In this document: piece after piece, positions 1 to 10,318 of the stretch
Layout of the letters: each line of letters starts with the position of its first letter
Numbering within the stretch: the first letter of the stretch is position 1
Assembly (NCBI GenBank): GCA_035235625.1
Contig: CP141146.1
Location: 21,632,501 to 21,696,500, forward strand
DNA length: 64,000 nt
Origin: Saururus chinensis
Lineage: Eukaryota > Streptophyta > Magnoliopsida > Piperales > Saururaceae
Reading direction: 5' to 3'
Translations under genes and position numbers: made by a program
Notes under the pieces: model-generated
The model's database searches: none
Told to the model about the DNA's origin: nothing
What the model saw: only the letters and a program-made list of their open reading frames with translations

Positions 1-2
1 AT

Positions 3-428
3 AAGAACATGAGCAAACAACCTGGGAGAAGCTGGATGAAGATCAACAAGGTGGTGCATACATTTCACGTGGGTGGTAGGTTTCATCCAAGGAGGGAAGA
101 GATAGTTGCAAAGTTAGAAGAGTTATCTGGGAGAATCCGAGAAGTTGGTTATGTTCCTGACTTGAGTTGCATTTTGCATGATGTCGATGATGAGCAAAAG
201 GAGAAAATATTACTGACACATAGTGAAAAGCTAGCTATTGCATTTGGGTTAATTGCCACTTCCAAAGGTGCAATTATTCGGATAGTGAAGAACCTTAGAA
301 TCTGTGTCGACTGCCACAACTTTACTAAATTTGTATCAAAGATATGTGGGAGAGAATTTTCCTTGAGGGACACTAACCGTTTCCATCACATTGTTAATGG
401 AGCCTGCTCCTGTGGGGATTATTGGTAA
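3..428 (+). CDS. PPR protein, DYW-type, C-terminal part (5' end outside window)
   Basis: The frame is open from base 3, so the gene continues upstream of the window; the ATG at base 9 is internal, not a start. Counting from that Met, residues 4-30 fit the conserved segment linking the E motifs to the DYW domain (KQPGRSW and the FHVGGRFHP stretch). The rest is a DYW cytidine-deaminase-like domain: HSE at 71-73 (zinc/catalytic HxE), CVDCH at 99-103 (second zinc motif), a second CxC at 133-135, and the hallmark DYW as the last three residues before TAA. All signature residues are present, so the domain looks functional. Proteins of this family act in chloroplasts or mitochondria in C-to-U RNA editing; the RNA target is set by the PPR array, which is not in view. 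Many such genes lack introns. The family call is secure; the organelle and target cannot be read here. Confidence 0.93.
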   Translation, partial: KNMSKQPGRSWMKINKVVHTFHVGGRFHPRREEIVAKLEELSGRIREVGYVPDLSCILHDVDDEQKEKILLTHSEKLAIAFGLIATSKGAIIRIVKNLRICVDCHNFTKFVSKICGREFSLRDTNRFHHIVNGACSCGDYW

Positions 429-1860
429 GCATGGCATCAAAAGCATCACTATGCACATGTTCTTTCAAAGATTTGCAAACCCAAATATGATAAAGTTACA
501 TGCATTGAGTTTCAGAAAAATAGAATGCAAAATGTGCAACGAATCATGGGCAAGAAAGTATGTTTCTGAGTTCAAAGAAGCGTGTAAGTCTGTTTCCTCA
601 ACTTCATAGGAATCGTTGAGGATGTATAAAAATGGAAAAAAAGGATATACTTTTGAGGCTAGAAGCCTGTAAAGAACATTTTCTGAGAAAAAATGGCCCA
701 TTTTGCATTTCTCATCCTTAATTTTGATTCTATGAGAAGAAAGATTGAGCTCTGGTTTAAATAGTAACTCAACTCAGATATCCAGAGCATCTATCTGGAC
801 AAATATGTTACCTCAGTTCACCTGGAATATCAATATTTAAGGCAATGTTAACATGGTTTACAATTATCCTGCCATAGATGCCATGTGAAAGTGGCCGAAA
901 AATGTCTCATTGCCAACGGAAACGGATGTGGAATATTGGTATGGCATCAAGCAAACAGTTCTGCTCTTCACATGTTTTTTGGTATTTGGAGTTTGTTAGT
1001 TTTGCTCTTACTCATGCTAAAGATGAAAGGTTTTAGATATATCTTGGTCATGAAAGACATGTATTTAATGAAAGTAAATGTTGTTAAGAGGAGTATTTAA
1101 TGTATAGTTTGTTTTAAGTCCTAGTGTTAGGCTTTACCTTATATAGCCATTAACGTTAAATTTAGTTTCTTATTACCTGGCCCTTCTTTAAGTGATGGGC
1201 AATATAGAACTTTTGTGTAATTGGCGACCTGAAGCCTTTAGGAGGTGGCCGGCCCTTTTCTCTTGTACAATCTTTTTATTTCTATCAATACTATACTTCT
1301 TCCTCCTCAACCCTATTTCTGTAATGGTAGCTAAAACCAAGGGTTTCTGATTCAATCTGCATTTGTTCTCTGTCTGAGTGCAACTGTGATGGCTGGTTAA
1401 GGGGTGATGCAATCTGGTTATCTGCACTGGTCTGTTGTTTGCGAAAGCCTGAGACCATTTGCCGCCATATGGGTATTTCTTCTTGGAGTGGTTTTATTCT
1501 TCTTCTCTCATTTGTGCGATTTTTCTCTGAACTGCATCTAAGAAGCTTCAGACTCGTGCATCACTTGTGCCATCTGCAAGCTTTTGCCTGTGAAGTTTCT
1601 TCTTCTTCTGTTATCGGGTTTTTATATAGAATATCTGCTATCTGCATTCTCATTGTCTGCGTGTATGTGTTACTTCACTTGTGTTTCTGCTGCCTGCACA
1701 GTTGGGTCATGGATGGTTTTACCTATTGCTTGCTTTCGCTTAATTATGACACAGTTTGAGAAATTTGACCTGTAACCTATTAGTGTTCGACTGAATAGGA
1801 CTATAACTACTACTATTGAAGTTATATCATGTCCAATTTTCTTAGGAGTGGCCAATACAA
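429..1860. other. Downstream region of the PPR gene, no recognised gene
   Basis: The first few hundred bases presumably include the PPR 3' UTR; no clear polyadenylation site was chosen. Around 1180-1350 the text (a stretch ending in a roughly 60-base pyrimidine/AT-rich block after a CTTGTACAATC-like motif) resembles the end of a plant LTR, but I found no second copy or target duplication. The open frames here are short and without family resemblance. Confidence 0.4.
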
Positions 1861-1880
1861 CACTACAACGAAATTGACTA

Positions 1881-2395
1881 TTAGCGACGCTTAAAAGCGT
1901 CGCTAATAGTACTATAAGCGCCACTAATGGTTATTAGTGACGCATATAAAATGTTGCCACATGCTTCAATAAAAGTGTCGTCGCTATTACATATTAGCGA
2001 TGCATAATTCAAACGTCGCTAAAAGTACAGTATTAGCGACGTTTACTAAATGTTGCTATTAGTATGGTATTAGCGACGCTTTTGAATAAGTGTCACTAAT
2101 AATGTAGTATTAGCGACATTTATCAAGTGTCACTAATAAATTTTAAAATATAATTTTTTAAAATAAATTAAATAAATAATTAGTAACGACGCTTATTATT
2201 AAATATTACAAATAAGACAATATTAGTGACGTTTATATAAGCGTAGCTAATATATATAATTATTTAAAAAAATATTAATTCTTTTTATTTATAAATTAAA
2301 AAATAATTTAACACTATTAGTGACGCTTGATAATGCGTCGCTAATAATATATAAATAAGAAAATTAAAAAAACCTATTAGAGACGCTCTATATGA
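1881..2395. repeat. Left subterminal repeat array, TTAGCGACGC motif
   Basis: About ten degenerate copies of TTAGCGACGC or its complement GCGTCGCTAA, many in head-to-head pairs 10-20 bases apart. In CACTA elements such arrays are transposase binding sites; that role is inferred here from position and repetition. Confidence 0.7.
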
Positions 2396-2409
2396 ACATC
2401 CCTAAAACT

Positions 2410-2600
2410 AAGGGTGCTAACGAGCCGAGTCGAACCGAGTTTTCAAGTTTTTTGACTCGAGCTCGATTTCTGAAAGCTCGGTTCGAGCTCGGCTCGAGCT
2501 CGATCGAACGGCTCGATTCCTGGCTCGAGCTCGGTTCGGTTAAAAACTCGAAACTCGAGCTCGAGCTCGAGCTCGAAAACATACTACATCAACTCGAACT
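2410..2600. repeat. hAT left subterminal GAGCTCGA array
   Basis: Some fifteen overlapping GCTCGAGCTCG-type 6-10-mers, largely self-complementary. The mirror array is at 4855-5070. Open frames through it read as S/E/L-rich nonsense. Likely transposase binding sites, by analogy with hAT subterminal repeats. Confidence 0.7.
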
Positions 2601-2882
2601 TGTGTTCGAATTGAGCTCGAATCCCATTTACAACCAAAATTATTTTTTTCTATAAAAATCTATATTAATTTAGAGAATCACACCAATATTACAAAAATAA
2701 AAAAAAATTATAATAAACATAATTTTATTGTATTGAAGTTGTAAATATTATTTCAAAATCCATGGTTAAGATAAGAGTCAATAAATACCCAACAAAAAAA
2801 TTTCATTTGTCACCAAAAATTTAACTAATGTTATTTAAATATCTCATATAATAAATATAATTATATAAGAGTCCCGTTAATA

Positions 2883-2965
2883 TCAGCCCGGGCTCACGCG
2901 CATTGGCATGCACCCGGGCTGATTGGGCTGTCGGATTTACATCTGACGGCCCATCAAACTCACGG
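2883..2965. repeat. Two adjacent GC-rich imperfect palindromes
   Basis: CAGCCCGGG pairs with CCCGGGCTG across about 20 bases, and GGGCTGTCGGAT pairs with ATCTGACGGCCC just after it. They form an isolated GC-rich island in very AT-rich surroundings, and may be the relic of a small palindromic MITE. No target duplication was established. Confidence 0.45.
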
Positions 2966-3539
2966 GTTTAAATAATATTAACTTTTCCCATTATATAAAT
3001 AATATTAAAAATAATAATTACCAAAATAACATAAAGGGAAAAATATTTACCAATATGGTGTTTCTTTTCGCTAGTGCCTCCGTGACTTTTTTAAAATTTA
3101 TTTTTAATTACATATTTATATTTATTAAGATTAGAATAATTAAAGGTAGTATTTAAAAATTTAATAATATATATTATATAGATGAATAAGGGTATAATAG
3201 GAATAAAATAATTTTTCATACCTACATTCTCAATTTTATTAGTAATAGAATTTATATTTACTTTAAATTTAATCGCATAAAATTGATATTATATACAATA
3301 ATATATAATATATTACATATTATTTATTAATATATAGGGAAATTTATTTAAATAATAATTTTTTAAAAAATATTTACCAATTTAGACCATTTTTTTTCCA
3401 AAGTGGTGTTGCTTTTTACTACGCATGCGCCAGCTAAGTATGCGTGTTTTTTTAAAAAAATTTTTGATTTCATCCTTTAGAATGACAAAATCAATACTGT
3501 GTACTGATTTCGTCATTCTAAATGACGAATCAAGATTTC

Positions 3540-3768
3540 CCTCTCTCCCCTCCTCTCTCTCTCTCCTCTCTCTCTCTTCACTCTCTCTCTTCACTCTCTC
3601 TCCTCACACTCTCTCTCTTTACTCTCTCTCCTCACACACTCTCTCTCCTCTCTCTCTCTCTTCACTCTCTCTCCTCTTTCTCTCTCTATTCACTCTCTCT
3701 CTCCCCCTCTCTTCTCTCCTCTTTCTTTCTCTCTCTCTCTCCACTCTCTCTCCTCTTTCCCTTCTATT
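3540..3768. repeat. (CT)n-rich low-complexity tract
   Basis: Almost pure pyrimidine sequence built on CTCTCT with TTCA and CACA interruptions. Long open frames on both strands here (S/L-rich on +, E/R-rich on -) are composition artefacts. Confidence 0.9.
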
Positions 3769-4117
3769 GTGGACGGTTGTCCACAACGGCGTGGTAGCCG
3801 GCGTAGGTGACGGGAGTGGCACAGGGAAGCCGAGAAAGGGGAGGGTGGATGGCATGGCCATCGGATAGAAGGGGGAGAGACACAGAAGAAATGGGAGAAG
3901 ACGAGACAATAATTAATCATTCACTAATCAACTTGGGGCGTAGCCCTTACATTTAAATAAGCATACTAATGGGCTCACTAACAGGTGCCTAAGGCCCGTT
4001 TAACATAATTAAAGAAAACCTAATTAATCTAGTTACTTAAATACCCTTATTATATAATTACCTAATTACCCTAGCACGTGGCCCCTAATATTAGCCTTAG
4101 AGCGTGTACAACACCTT

Positions 4118-4337
4118 CTCTCTCTCCTCTTTAAGATAATGAATAGAGAGAGAAAGAGGAGAGAGTGGAGTGAGAGAGGAGAGAGTGAAGAGAGAGAAAG
4201 AGAGACAGTGAATAAAGAGAGAAATAGGAGATAAGAAAGAGAGAGTGGAGAGATAGAAGAGAGAGAGTGTAGAAAGAAAGAGGAGAGAGAGTGAGTGAAG
4301 AGAGAGAGATGAGAGAGAGAGTGAGGAAAGAGAGTGA

Positions 4338-4369
<32 letters not shown>

Positions 4370-4540
4370 AGAGGGAGAGAGAGAAGAGGGAGAGAGAGTG
4401 AAGAGGGAGAGAGAGAGAGAAAGAGTGAAGAGAGAGAGTGAAGAGGAGAGAGTGTGAAGAGAGAGAGAGAGAGGAGAGAGACTGAAGAGAGAGAGGAGAG
4501 TGAAGAGAGAGAGAGAGAGGAGGGGAGGGGAGAGAGGGAA
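4118..4540. repeat. (GA)n-rich low-complexity tract
   Basis: Almost pure purine sequence built on GAGAGA. It is in inverted orientation to the CT tract at 3540-3768, so the two could pair. The S/L-rich minus-strand frame through it is an artefact. Confidence 0.9.
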
Positions 4541-4854
4541 GTACTCAGTACACAGTATTGATTTAGAAGGACGAAATCAAAAAAAATTTTCAAAAAAAAA
4601 ACCACGCAGGCGCTAACTGCTTGGCTAGTGCATGCGTGGCAAAAAACAACACCACTTTGAGAAATATTTCCCAAAGTGGTATAAATTGGTAAATAATTTT
4701 TTAAAAATTATTATTTAAATAAATTTCCCTAATGTATATATAGTATATATTAGTACAAAATTATAGAATATTATAGGTATATGAAAGGTGAAAGGTAAAA
4801 AAATTATATAATATAGGTATAATATATTAATATATATGAAGTAATATATAACAA

Positions 4855-5070
4855 ATCGAGTCGAGTTCGAGCCGAGCTTCGAGTCGATCTCGAGTCGAAC
4901 CGATCAGGTTTCGAGTCGAGTTGATTCGAGCTGGACCATGTTCGAGCTCGGCTCGTTTACTTTCGAGTTCGAACCGAGCTCGAGTCGAGCTCCATTCGAG
5001 CCGAGCCAACTTCGAGTCGAACCGAGCCGAGCCAGTTCAGCTCGACGAGCTGGCTCGGCTCGTTAGCAGC
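4855..5070. repeat. hAT right subterminal GAGCCGAG array
   Basis: Dense TCGAGTCGA, GAGCCGAGC and GAGCTCG motifs, the inverted counterpart of 2410-2600. Confidence 0.7.
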
Positions 5071-5589
5071 CTTACCTAAAACAATTAAATAATAAAAAAG
5101 CCTCCAAACCGGGTTAGTTCCCAGTTTGGAACGACGCGGGTCAGTGTAGACCCACATCGCGGGTCACTGCACTACACCGGAGGGGAAAGATACTGGCCAT
5201 CTCTGGCGGGCAGTGTTGCATAAGAGGAGGGGAAAGACGACGATGTGGCCGCACTAGCACCGGAGGATTGGACGTGGTCGGCGTAGCCGGGCCGGAGTCT
5301 GAGGAGGATGCGACGGGCTTTTTCTTGCAGGACGGGACTAGGGCGGTGGGCAGAGGAGAAGGAGGCGAAGCCGGAGTTTGAGGAGAAGGAGACACGACAG
5401 GCTTTTTCTCGCTGGGTAGGAAACGGCAACGGGTGGAGGTAGGCAAAGCGGCAGCAGCGGCACAGAAACAGTTTCTCTTCTTGTATGCGGGCTCAAGGCG
5501 TGGGAGGACAGGGGGAAGCAAAGCTCGAGCCGACCAGTGCCCCAAAGATGCAACCTTTCCGGTCCGGAGGACGAAGCGAGGCAGGGATG

Positions 5590-5850
5590 AAGCGAGGCGT
5601 AGCCGGTGGAAGTGGAGGAGGAGAGGAGAGAAGAACCTCATTGCAGGGACGAGCTCATGGTAGAGACGAAGCAAGGTGAAGCCGGTGTAAGCAGAGGAGG
5701 AGAGGAGGGAAGAAGCTCGGCCGGAGGTGTGGCATATAAAGGCCCGGGCGAAAATTCGCCCGGGGGCGAAGTTTCACGCCCAGCCGGTGGAAGCGGAGGA
5801 GGAGAGGAGGGAAGAAGCGCGGCTGGAGGTGTGACATATAAAGGCCACGT
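5590..5850 (+). repeat. Three tandem ~85-100 bp repeats, two ending in a TATA-like motif
   Basis: Units start near 5598, 5682 and 5784 with AGCCGGTGGAAG-type sequence followed by GAGGAGGAGAGGAGGGAAGA. The second and third end in GGAGGTGTGGCATATAAAGG or a close variant. The surrounding 5100-5850 interval is GC-rich; its open frames are repetitive R/G/E or P/S/L peptides and are not credible proteins. The repeated CATATAAAGG may be core-promoter-like. Confidence 0.65.
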
Positions 5851-5854
5851 GAAA

Positions 5855-6155
5855 TGTTTAGCGACGCTCATTGAAGTTTTGCAAAACGTTATCATTTGTG
5901 ACGCTCGTAAAACGAGCGTCGCAAATAAAAATACATTAGCGACGAAAGAAAGTTAGTGTCGTGAATATAAGTGATATTGGCGACTCTCTCTTTCAACCGT
6001 CGCTAATATCTTAATTTTTTAAAAAACAATACTATTGGCGACGCTCAGTTATGAGCGTCACTAATATTATTATTAAATAGCAATGCTTTTGGCTAAGTGT
6101 CGCCAGTTATTATCCTATTAGCGATGCTCATTTTAGAGCGTCGCTAATATTTTTA
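5855..6155. repeat. Right subterminal repeat array of the CACTA-like element
   Basis: At least eight TTAGCGACGC or GAGCGTCGCTAA copies, some mutated, as at 1881-2395. Confidence 0.65.
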
Positions 6156-6157
6156 AA

Positions 6158-6412
6158 AAATTTTCTCCTCACTCTCTTTCCTCCTCTCTCTCCGTTCTCT
6201 CTCTACCCTATCTTCTCTCTCTCCTATCTTCTCTCTCTCCTCTCTCCCTCTCCCTCTCTCTCCTCCCTATCTCTCTCTCTCCCTCCTCCCTCTCTCCTCC
6301 TCCTCCCCTCTCTCTCTTCCCTCCCCTCTCTCTCTCCTCCCTCTCTTTCTCTCTCTTCTCTCTCTCCTCTCACTCTCCACCCTCTTCTCTCTCTCCACCC
6401 TCTTCTACAGAT
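6158..6412. repeat. (CT)n-rich tract
   Basis: Pyrimidine-rich low complexity (CTCTCTCC repeats) between the CACTA subterminal array and the next retroelement fragment. Confidence 0.85.
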
Positions 6413-6439
6413 TCATATCTTTTTTAATAGAGAGAAAGA

Positions 6440-7769
6440 TAATGCCTAATTCAGTTTTTGTTGGCCTTCTTGCGTAGAGATTTTGTCATGACTCGGTTTT
6501 GTAAAACCCTTTTTCAACTTAGGGCATGTAAGTCACAAAGGAATTTGCTTATGCAAATCTAATACCCAATTAAGTATGTAGGACATGATAATTTGGTTTC
6601 ACAAATATGAATATCAAAATATATAATATTGTAACATATCTCTAAAAAATCGTAAATAAATAATTCATCCATATAAGTGCTAGTCTGTCATCTCTCTAAA
6701 AACTAACAACTAATTAAAGTTGTCTCTCATGCCATTATTACAATAATAAATAATTCTAAAATAATGGAGTTAAGTCCTACTCTATTAAGTCATCCTCAAT
6801 CCTGCAACTTAATTTTGATATAGCTAGTCCTCATCTAAAGAATATGCATCACCAGGATGCTGAGTATACTCAGTAGGACAGCAAAATAAAGCCAACAAAT
6901 TTGTGTTGTTTTTTACATTTTATGTAGATCAATTATGTATTTCAGTTGTTCCATTTTATCATTTGAACCATATTGTTTGCCTCATGAGTCTTAAAAATAT
7001 AAGTAAAGACACTGTCTAATTCCTTGGATAGATAGACACATTACGTGTTAACCAAAGTGAGACATGATACAACCTACGAAGGACTATCCACATAGGGGTA
7101 CCATCTATAATGAATCCTGGAATCGACCAGGAAATGTCATCACCCAACCTTGCCCTTAAGGACCTGGCCAAAGAAGAAGGGTTAGGTCCATAACTACCCC
7201 TAAACAAAAGTAGTAGGAGACGCCAATTGAATAAGATATTAATGAACCTTAACTATGTGTACACCAAATGATTTTGGAAAGATCAATTGTGAGCCCAACT
7301 CATGCACATTTGCCACCATTGGGGAGGTGCAACAACAAACCAAAGATACAACTCATCCAACGAGTTATAACTTAGAATAGCCATCTCAAAACCTATAAGT
7401 CTCCCAAATATTAAGGTAAAAACCTACAATTGCCTTTTTTTGTTAACTAAGTGAGTTGCTCAGAGCCCTTGCTCACTCTATGAACTAGTCCCAAACCCCA
7501 CGAAGGGTATCTTAGTATTTATCTTGATTAGGTGTTCCCCTTAATTCAAAGCTATCAAGTTCATCCTAATTAATCTTCATTAATCTCATCATATTGATAA
7601 ATTGTTAATGCTTATCAATTGTTGCATCTAATTGAGTGGGTCACCCTATATTTTTTGGGCCCACTAGAGTCCCAACGAAAAGCATATCATAGTTGAAGCT
7701 CAATTATGGCATTAGATAGCCCTTTGCACTAATTGGGAAGGCTTTGGCTAGATATAAGGAAGAAAATAG
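6440..7769 (-). mobile_element. Fragment of a long-LTR retroelement (family shared with 14907-18554 and 43877-48881)
   Basis: Blocks at 6590-6720 (a TCATCCATATAAGTGCTAG region) and 7300-7600 (a CTCTATGAACTAGTCCCAAA region) are visibly homologous to 44030-44120 and 46280-46600. The block near 6860 (GAGTATACTCAGTAGG) corresponds to 15190-15215. Terminal bases were not identified. A Copia-type solo LTR is inserted immediately after it at 7770. Confidence 0.55.
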
Positions 7770-9069
7770 TGAGAATTTAATATCCCTGTAAAAACCTAGC
7801 AGATTACCATATTGCCTCTAATCTGATTATCTAATAAAAATATAGATTACAAGATATAGCCTCATTGTGTAAATTTTCTTATATAGCGGAAACAATAAAT
7901 ACCAAATGTCTATGTGCATTCATGATTAATATATCAACAAATCCAACTACAAATCATACATGAACACACAAGGATTTAATGTGAAAACACTAACTAGGGT
8001 GAAAAACCATGACAACCTCACAAGGTAAAATCAATACATTAGTAAGCAAGAACTTACAAGACCCAAAGAACAACAAACCAATCTCTTTTGACTCGACATA
8101 AATGAAAATATTTTTCTTCGCTCAGTCTTCTTCGTTGTTGGCCTTCAAGTTTCTCCCTCTATTGAATCCTTGAAGATTTCTCTCTTCGTGTTCCATCTTT
8201 ATCTTCTTCTAACAACTCAATCAAAGATTCATTCTTCAATTGTTGATCCACCTTTAAGTTTCTTCAACTCCTTTGAAGACTTTTCTGCAACTCCTCTTTT
8301 GTTTGTTGTGTAAAAGTCTTCTCTTTTAGTTGTGTGTATTCATAAAACCACCATTAATATGAGCTTGAAGTTTGTTGGGTGATCTCTATAAGAAAACGAT
8401 GGACAATTAACTCTCCTATTTTCTCTATGATTTTTTAGGTTTTTCTCTTTTCAATTTTGTGATTTTTGCCTTTAAATAGGTCTCTAAGTCAGTTTATGTA
8501 TTTGACTCTAATTAAGATTACAATCTATTCTAGAAAGGCTTAAATTAGTCCATCATAACATACAATGATCGATTATTTTAAATAGTGATTGCTCTTTCAT
8601 TGTTTCATTAGGGCATGACTCTGCTAGCAATCGATTCATGAAGTTTAGTGATCAATCAATAAACTCTCGGTCTACTTTTATAAAGAACAATTTCAAGTGC
8701 TACTCGATTGATTCAGTCAATGTAATTTGTAGTGATCGATTGCATTGTATTTTGATATTTTTTCCTTTTTACCAAAATTTTGTCTAAAACTCCCAAAATC
8801 ACTTTCTAAGCCATTCTAAGCAATTTGTATATATGTAAGTGTGTGCAAAATTAATCTATTTGACCTTCAATGCTCTTAGTCTGCAACCTTGATCCATAAT
8901 AATAGGTTTGCTCCTATTTTTCAAGTCCATCAATTCCAAATCCGACTTGACAACAACTAAATCTAGTCAGATTCTTAAAATTAATAACATATATAAAGTT
9001 TCAACATAGTTTTGATTAACAAAATTTGTCAATTACAATACATATTCCCACATATGTTTTAACAAATAG
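7765..9069 (-). mobile_element. Solo LTR (7770-9064) with 5-bp target duplication
   Basis: On the minus strand the LTR starts TGTTAAAACATATG and ends ATTCTCA. It is flanked by a perfect AATAG duplication at 7765-7769 and 9065-9069. It is homologous along its length to 9112-10318 and to most of 12455-13510. No internal retroelement region is attached, so it is a solo LTR left by LTR-LTR recombination. Copia-type assignment is by likeness of the neighbouring two-LTR copy. Confidence 0.86.
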
Positions 9070-9111
9070 TTCCTATGTACCATGATATGCGCGTATGTAA
9101 TATGCTGACAA

Positions 9112-10318
9112 TGAGAGTTTAATATTCAACTAGATGGTGATAGAGGATCACTATATTTCTCCTAACACTTATACTATTGCAAGTAAGAAATTAAGAGTTC
9201 TAGTTTCTATATGCAAGAATTTGTTTTGAAGCAAAATAAATAAATCATAATATCTTATCAACATTCATGATCAATCAATCGTCAAATCAAGCATGCACAC
9301 ACAATGATTTTTACGTAAAAAACCCCAACTATGGTAAAAAACCATGACAGCTCAATCAAATGCTAAATCAATGCACTAGATTAATATAAATCTTAAAAGA
9401 CTCAAAACAACTGACCAACCTCAAGACTTAACACAAACTCTTTTGTTCAATCTTCTTTGTTGATGATGTTGGCCTTTAATTCCTCCTCCTTAAATCTTCA
9501 AAGCTTTCCTTCTTCGTGTTTTACTCTTTGTCTTCTTCTTCTAGCAACTCAAACAAAGACTCCTTCCTTGATTGTTGATTTATCTTTTAAGATTCTTCAA
9601 CTCCTTTGAAGAACTTTGTTAACTCTCCTATGAAATTTTTGTGTGAAATCTTCTCACTTTAGTTGTGCATCAATATGAATTCACCATGAAAATTTTCTTT
9701 GAGCTCCTTTGTAAACTCTCTAAGAAAACAATGTGTAAATAACTCTCTTTTTTTTTCCAATATTTTCTAGATTTTCTTCTCTTCAATTTCGTCATAACTT
9801 GGCCTTTATATAAGTTTCTAAGTCGAATTGGCTCTTTGACTTCAAGTAGGAAATAAAATTATTCTAGAAAGTATCGCTATAGTAACTAGTCGACCAGTTA
9901 CTATAGTAACTGCAACAGTACGCAACTCCATATAAACAAATGTTTGATTGCTACAATATTGTTACATTGCCAAATTCTATATAGACTTGCTACATTGCCA
10001 AAAATATAATTCTTTCCCGATCGATCCTTTTTCAATCCCGATGGATCGCAGATAAAAAATTTACATACTTATGTAATTCTTCACTCATTGTTTTCCCACA
10101 CTCTCGCATGATAAACCTTTATCCCAAGTGTATGAAGGTGATGGTGTGCATATTTTGCCTACCAAAATACTTCTAAGTCTTCTAATATGTTTCAACTTCA
10201 CCATGTGATCTTGAACATCAAACATTCTATCCTATGACTCAAATTATACATCAATTTGACATTGTTTTAATCACTGAAATTGGCCAATACAATACATATA
10301 ACAACATATATTTTAACA
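9112..10318 (-). repeat. 3' LTR of a non-autonomous Copia-like element
   Basis: On the minus strand it begins TGTTAAAATATATG (10318) and ends ATTAAACTCTCA (9112). It is the same family as the solo LTR 48 bases to its left and has the same orientation. The purine-rich GAGAGGGTCAAGAG (minus strand) at its internal edge fits a polypurine tract. The left flank is GACAA; the matching right flank is lost because the partner LTR is truncated. Confidence 0.75.

Larger units (their letters stand above)
3328..4738. mobile_element. Mutator-like MITE (3337-4729) with 9-bp target duplication
   Basis: The element runs from 3337 to 4729. Terminal inverted repeats exceed 50 bp, begin GGGAAATTTATTTAAATAAT and are nearly identical at both ends. 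The flanks TAATATATA (3328-3336) and TAATGTATA (4730-4738) match at 8 of 9 bases, the duplication size of Mutator-like elements. Inside each terminal repeat is a palindrome on GGGAAATATTTCCC. The interior holds a CT tract, a short GC-containing spacer and a GA tract; no coding sequence is credible. It is the same family as the element at 34093-39969. Confidence 0.87.
2401..5082. mobile_element. Non-autonomous hAT element (2409-5074) with 8-bp target duplication
   Basis: The element runs from 2409 to 5074. The left end TAAGGGTGCTAACGAGCCGA and the complement of the right end, TAAGGCTGCTAACGAGCCGA, match at 19 of 20 bases. It is flanked by a perfect 8-bp duplication CCTAAAAC at 2401-2408 and 5075-5082, the size made by hAT transposases. 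Both subterminal zones are arrays of GAGCTCGA/GAGCCGAG motifs. No transposase frame is present; apart from the nested Mutator-like element (3337-4729) the interior is AT-rich. A hairpin-rich patch lies at 2895-2960 (CAGCCCGGG paired with CCCGGGCTG). The duplication and terminal repeat together make the boundaries secure. Confidence 0.88.
1861..6155. mobile_element. CACTA-like DNA transposon, right end not found
   Basis: It starts with CACTACAACGAAA, close to the CACTACAAGAAA terminus of plant CACTA (En/Spm) elements. It is followed by a dense subterminal array of TTAGCGACGC in both orientations (1881-2395), many pairs forming short hairpins. The same motif array returns in 5855-6155, as expected for the other subterminal region. 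No matching TTCGTTGTAGTG end was seen after 6155, so the element is truncated or its right end has decayed; the given end is the last subterminal repeat. No transposase frame was recognised. A hAT element is inserted at 2409-5074. The 5083-5855 interior is GC-rich and holds tandem repeats. Family call is moderately sure; the extent is not. Confidence 0.6.

Noticed and set aside
3425..3868. Long S/L-rich open frame
   Set aside because: Produced by the (CT)n tract; all phases are open and the peptide has no complexity.
4066..4674. 202-residue minus-strand frame
   Set aside because: Translation of the (GA)n tract; same artefact.
5141..5674. 177-residue minus-strand frame in GC-rich DNA
   Set aside because: P/S/R-rich, overlaps open frames in other phases, lies inside a transposon and spans tandem repeats.
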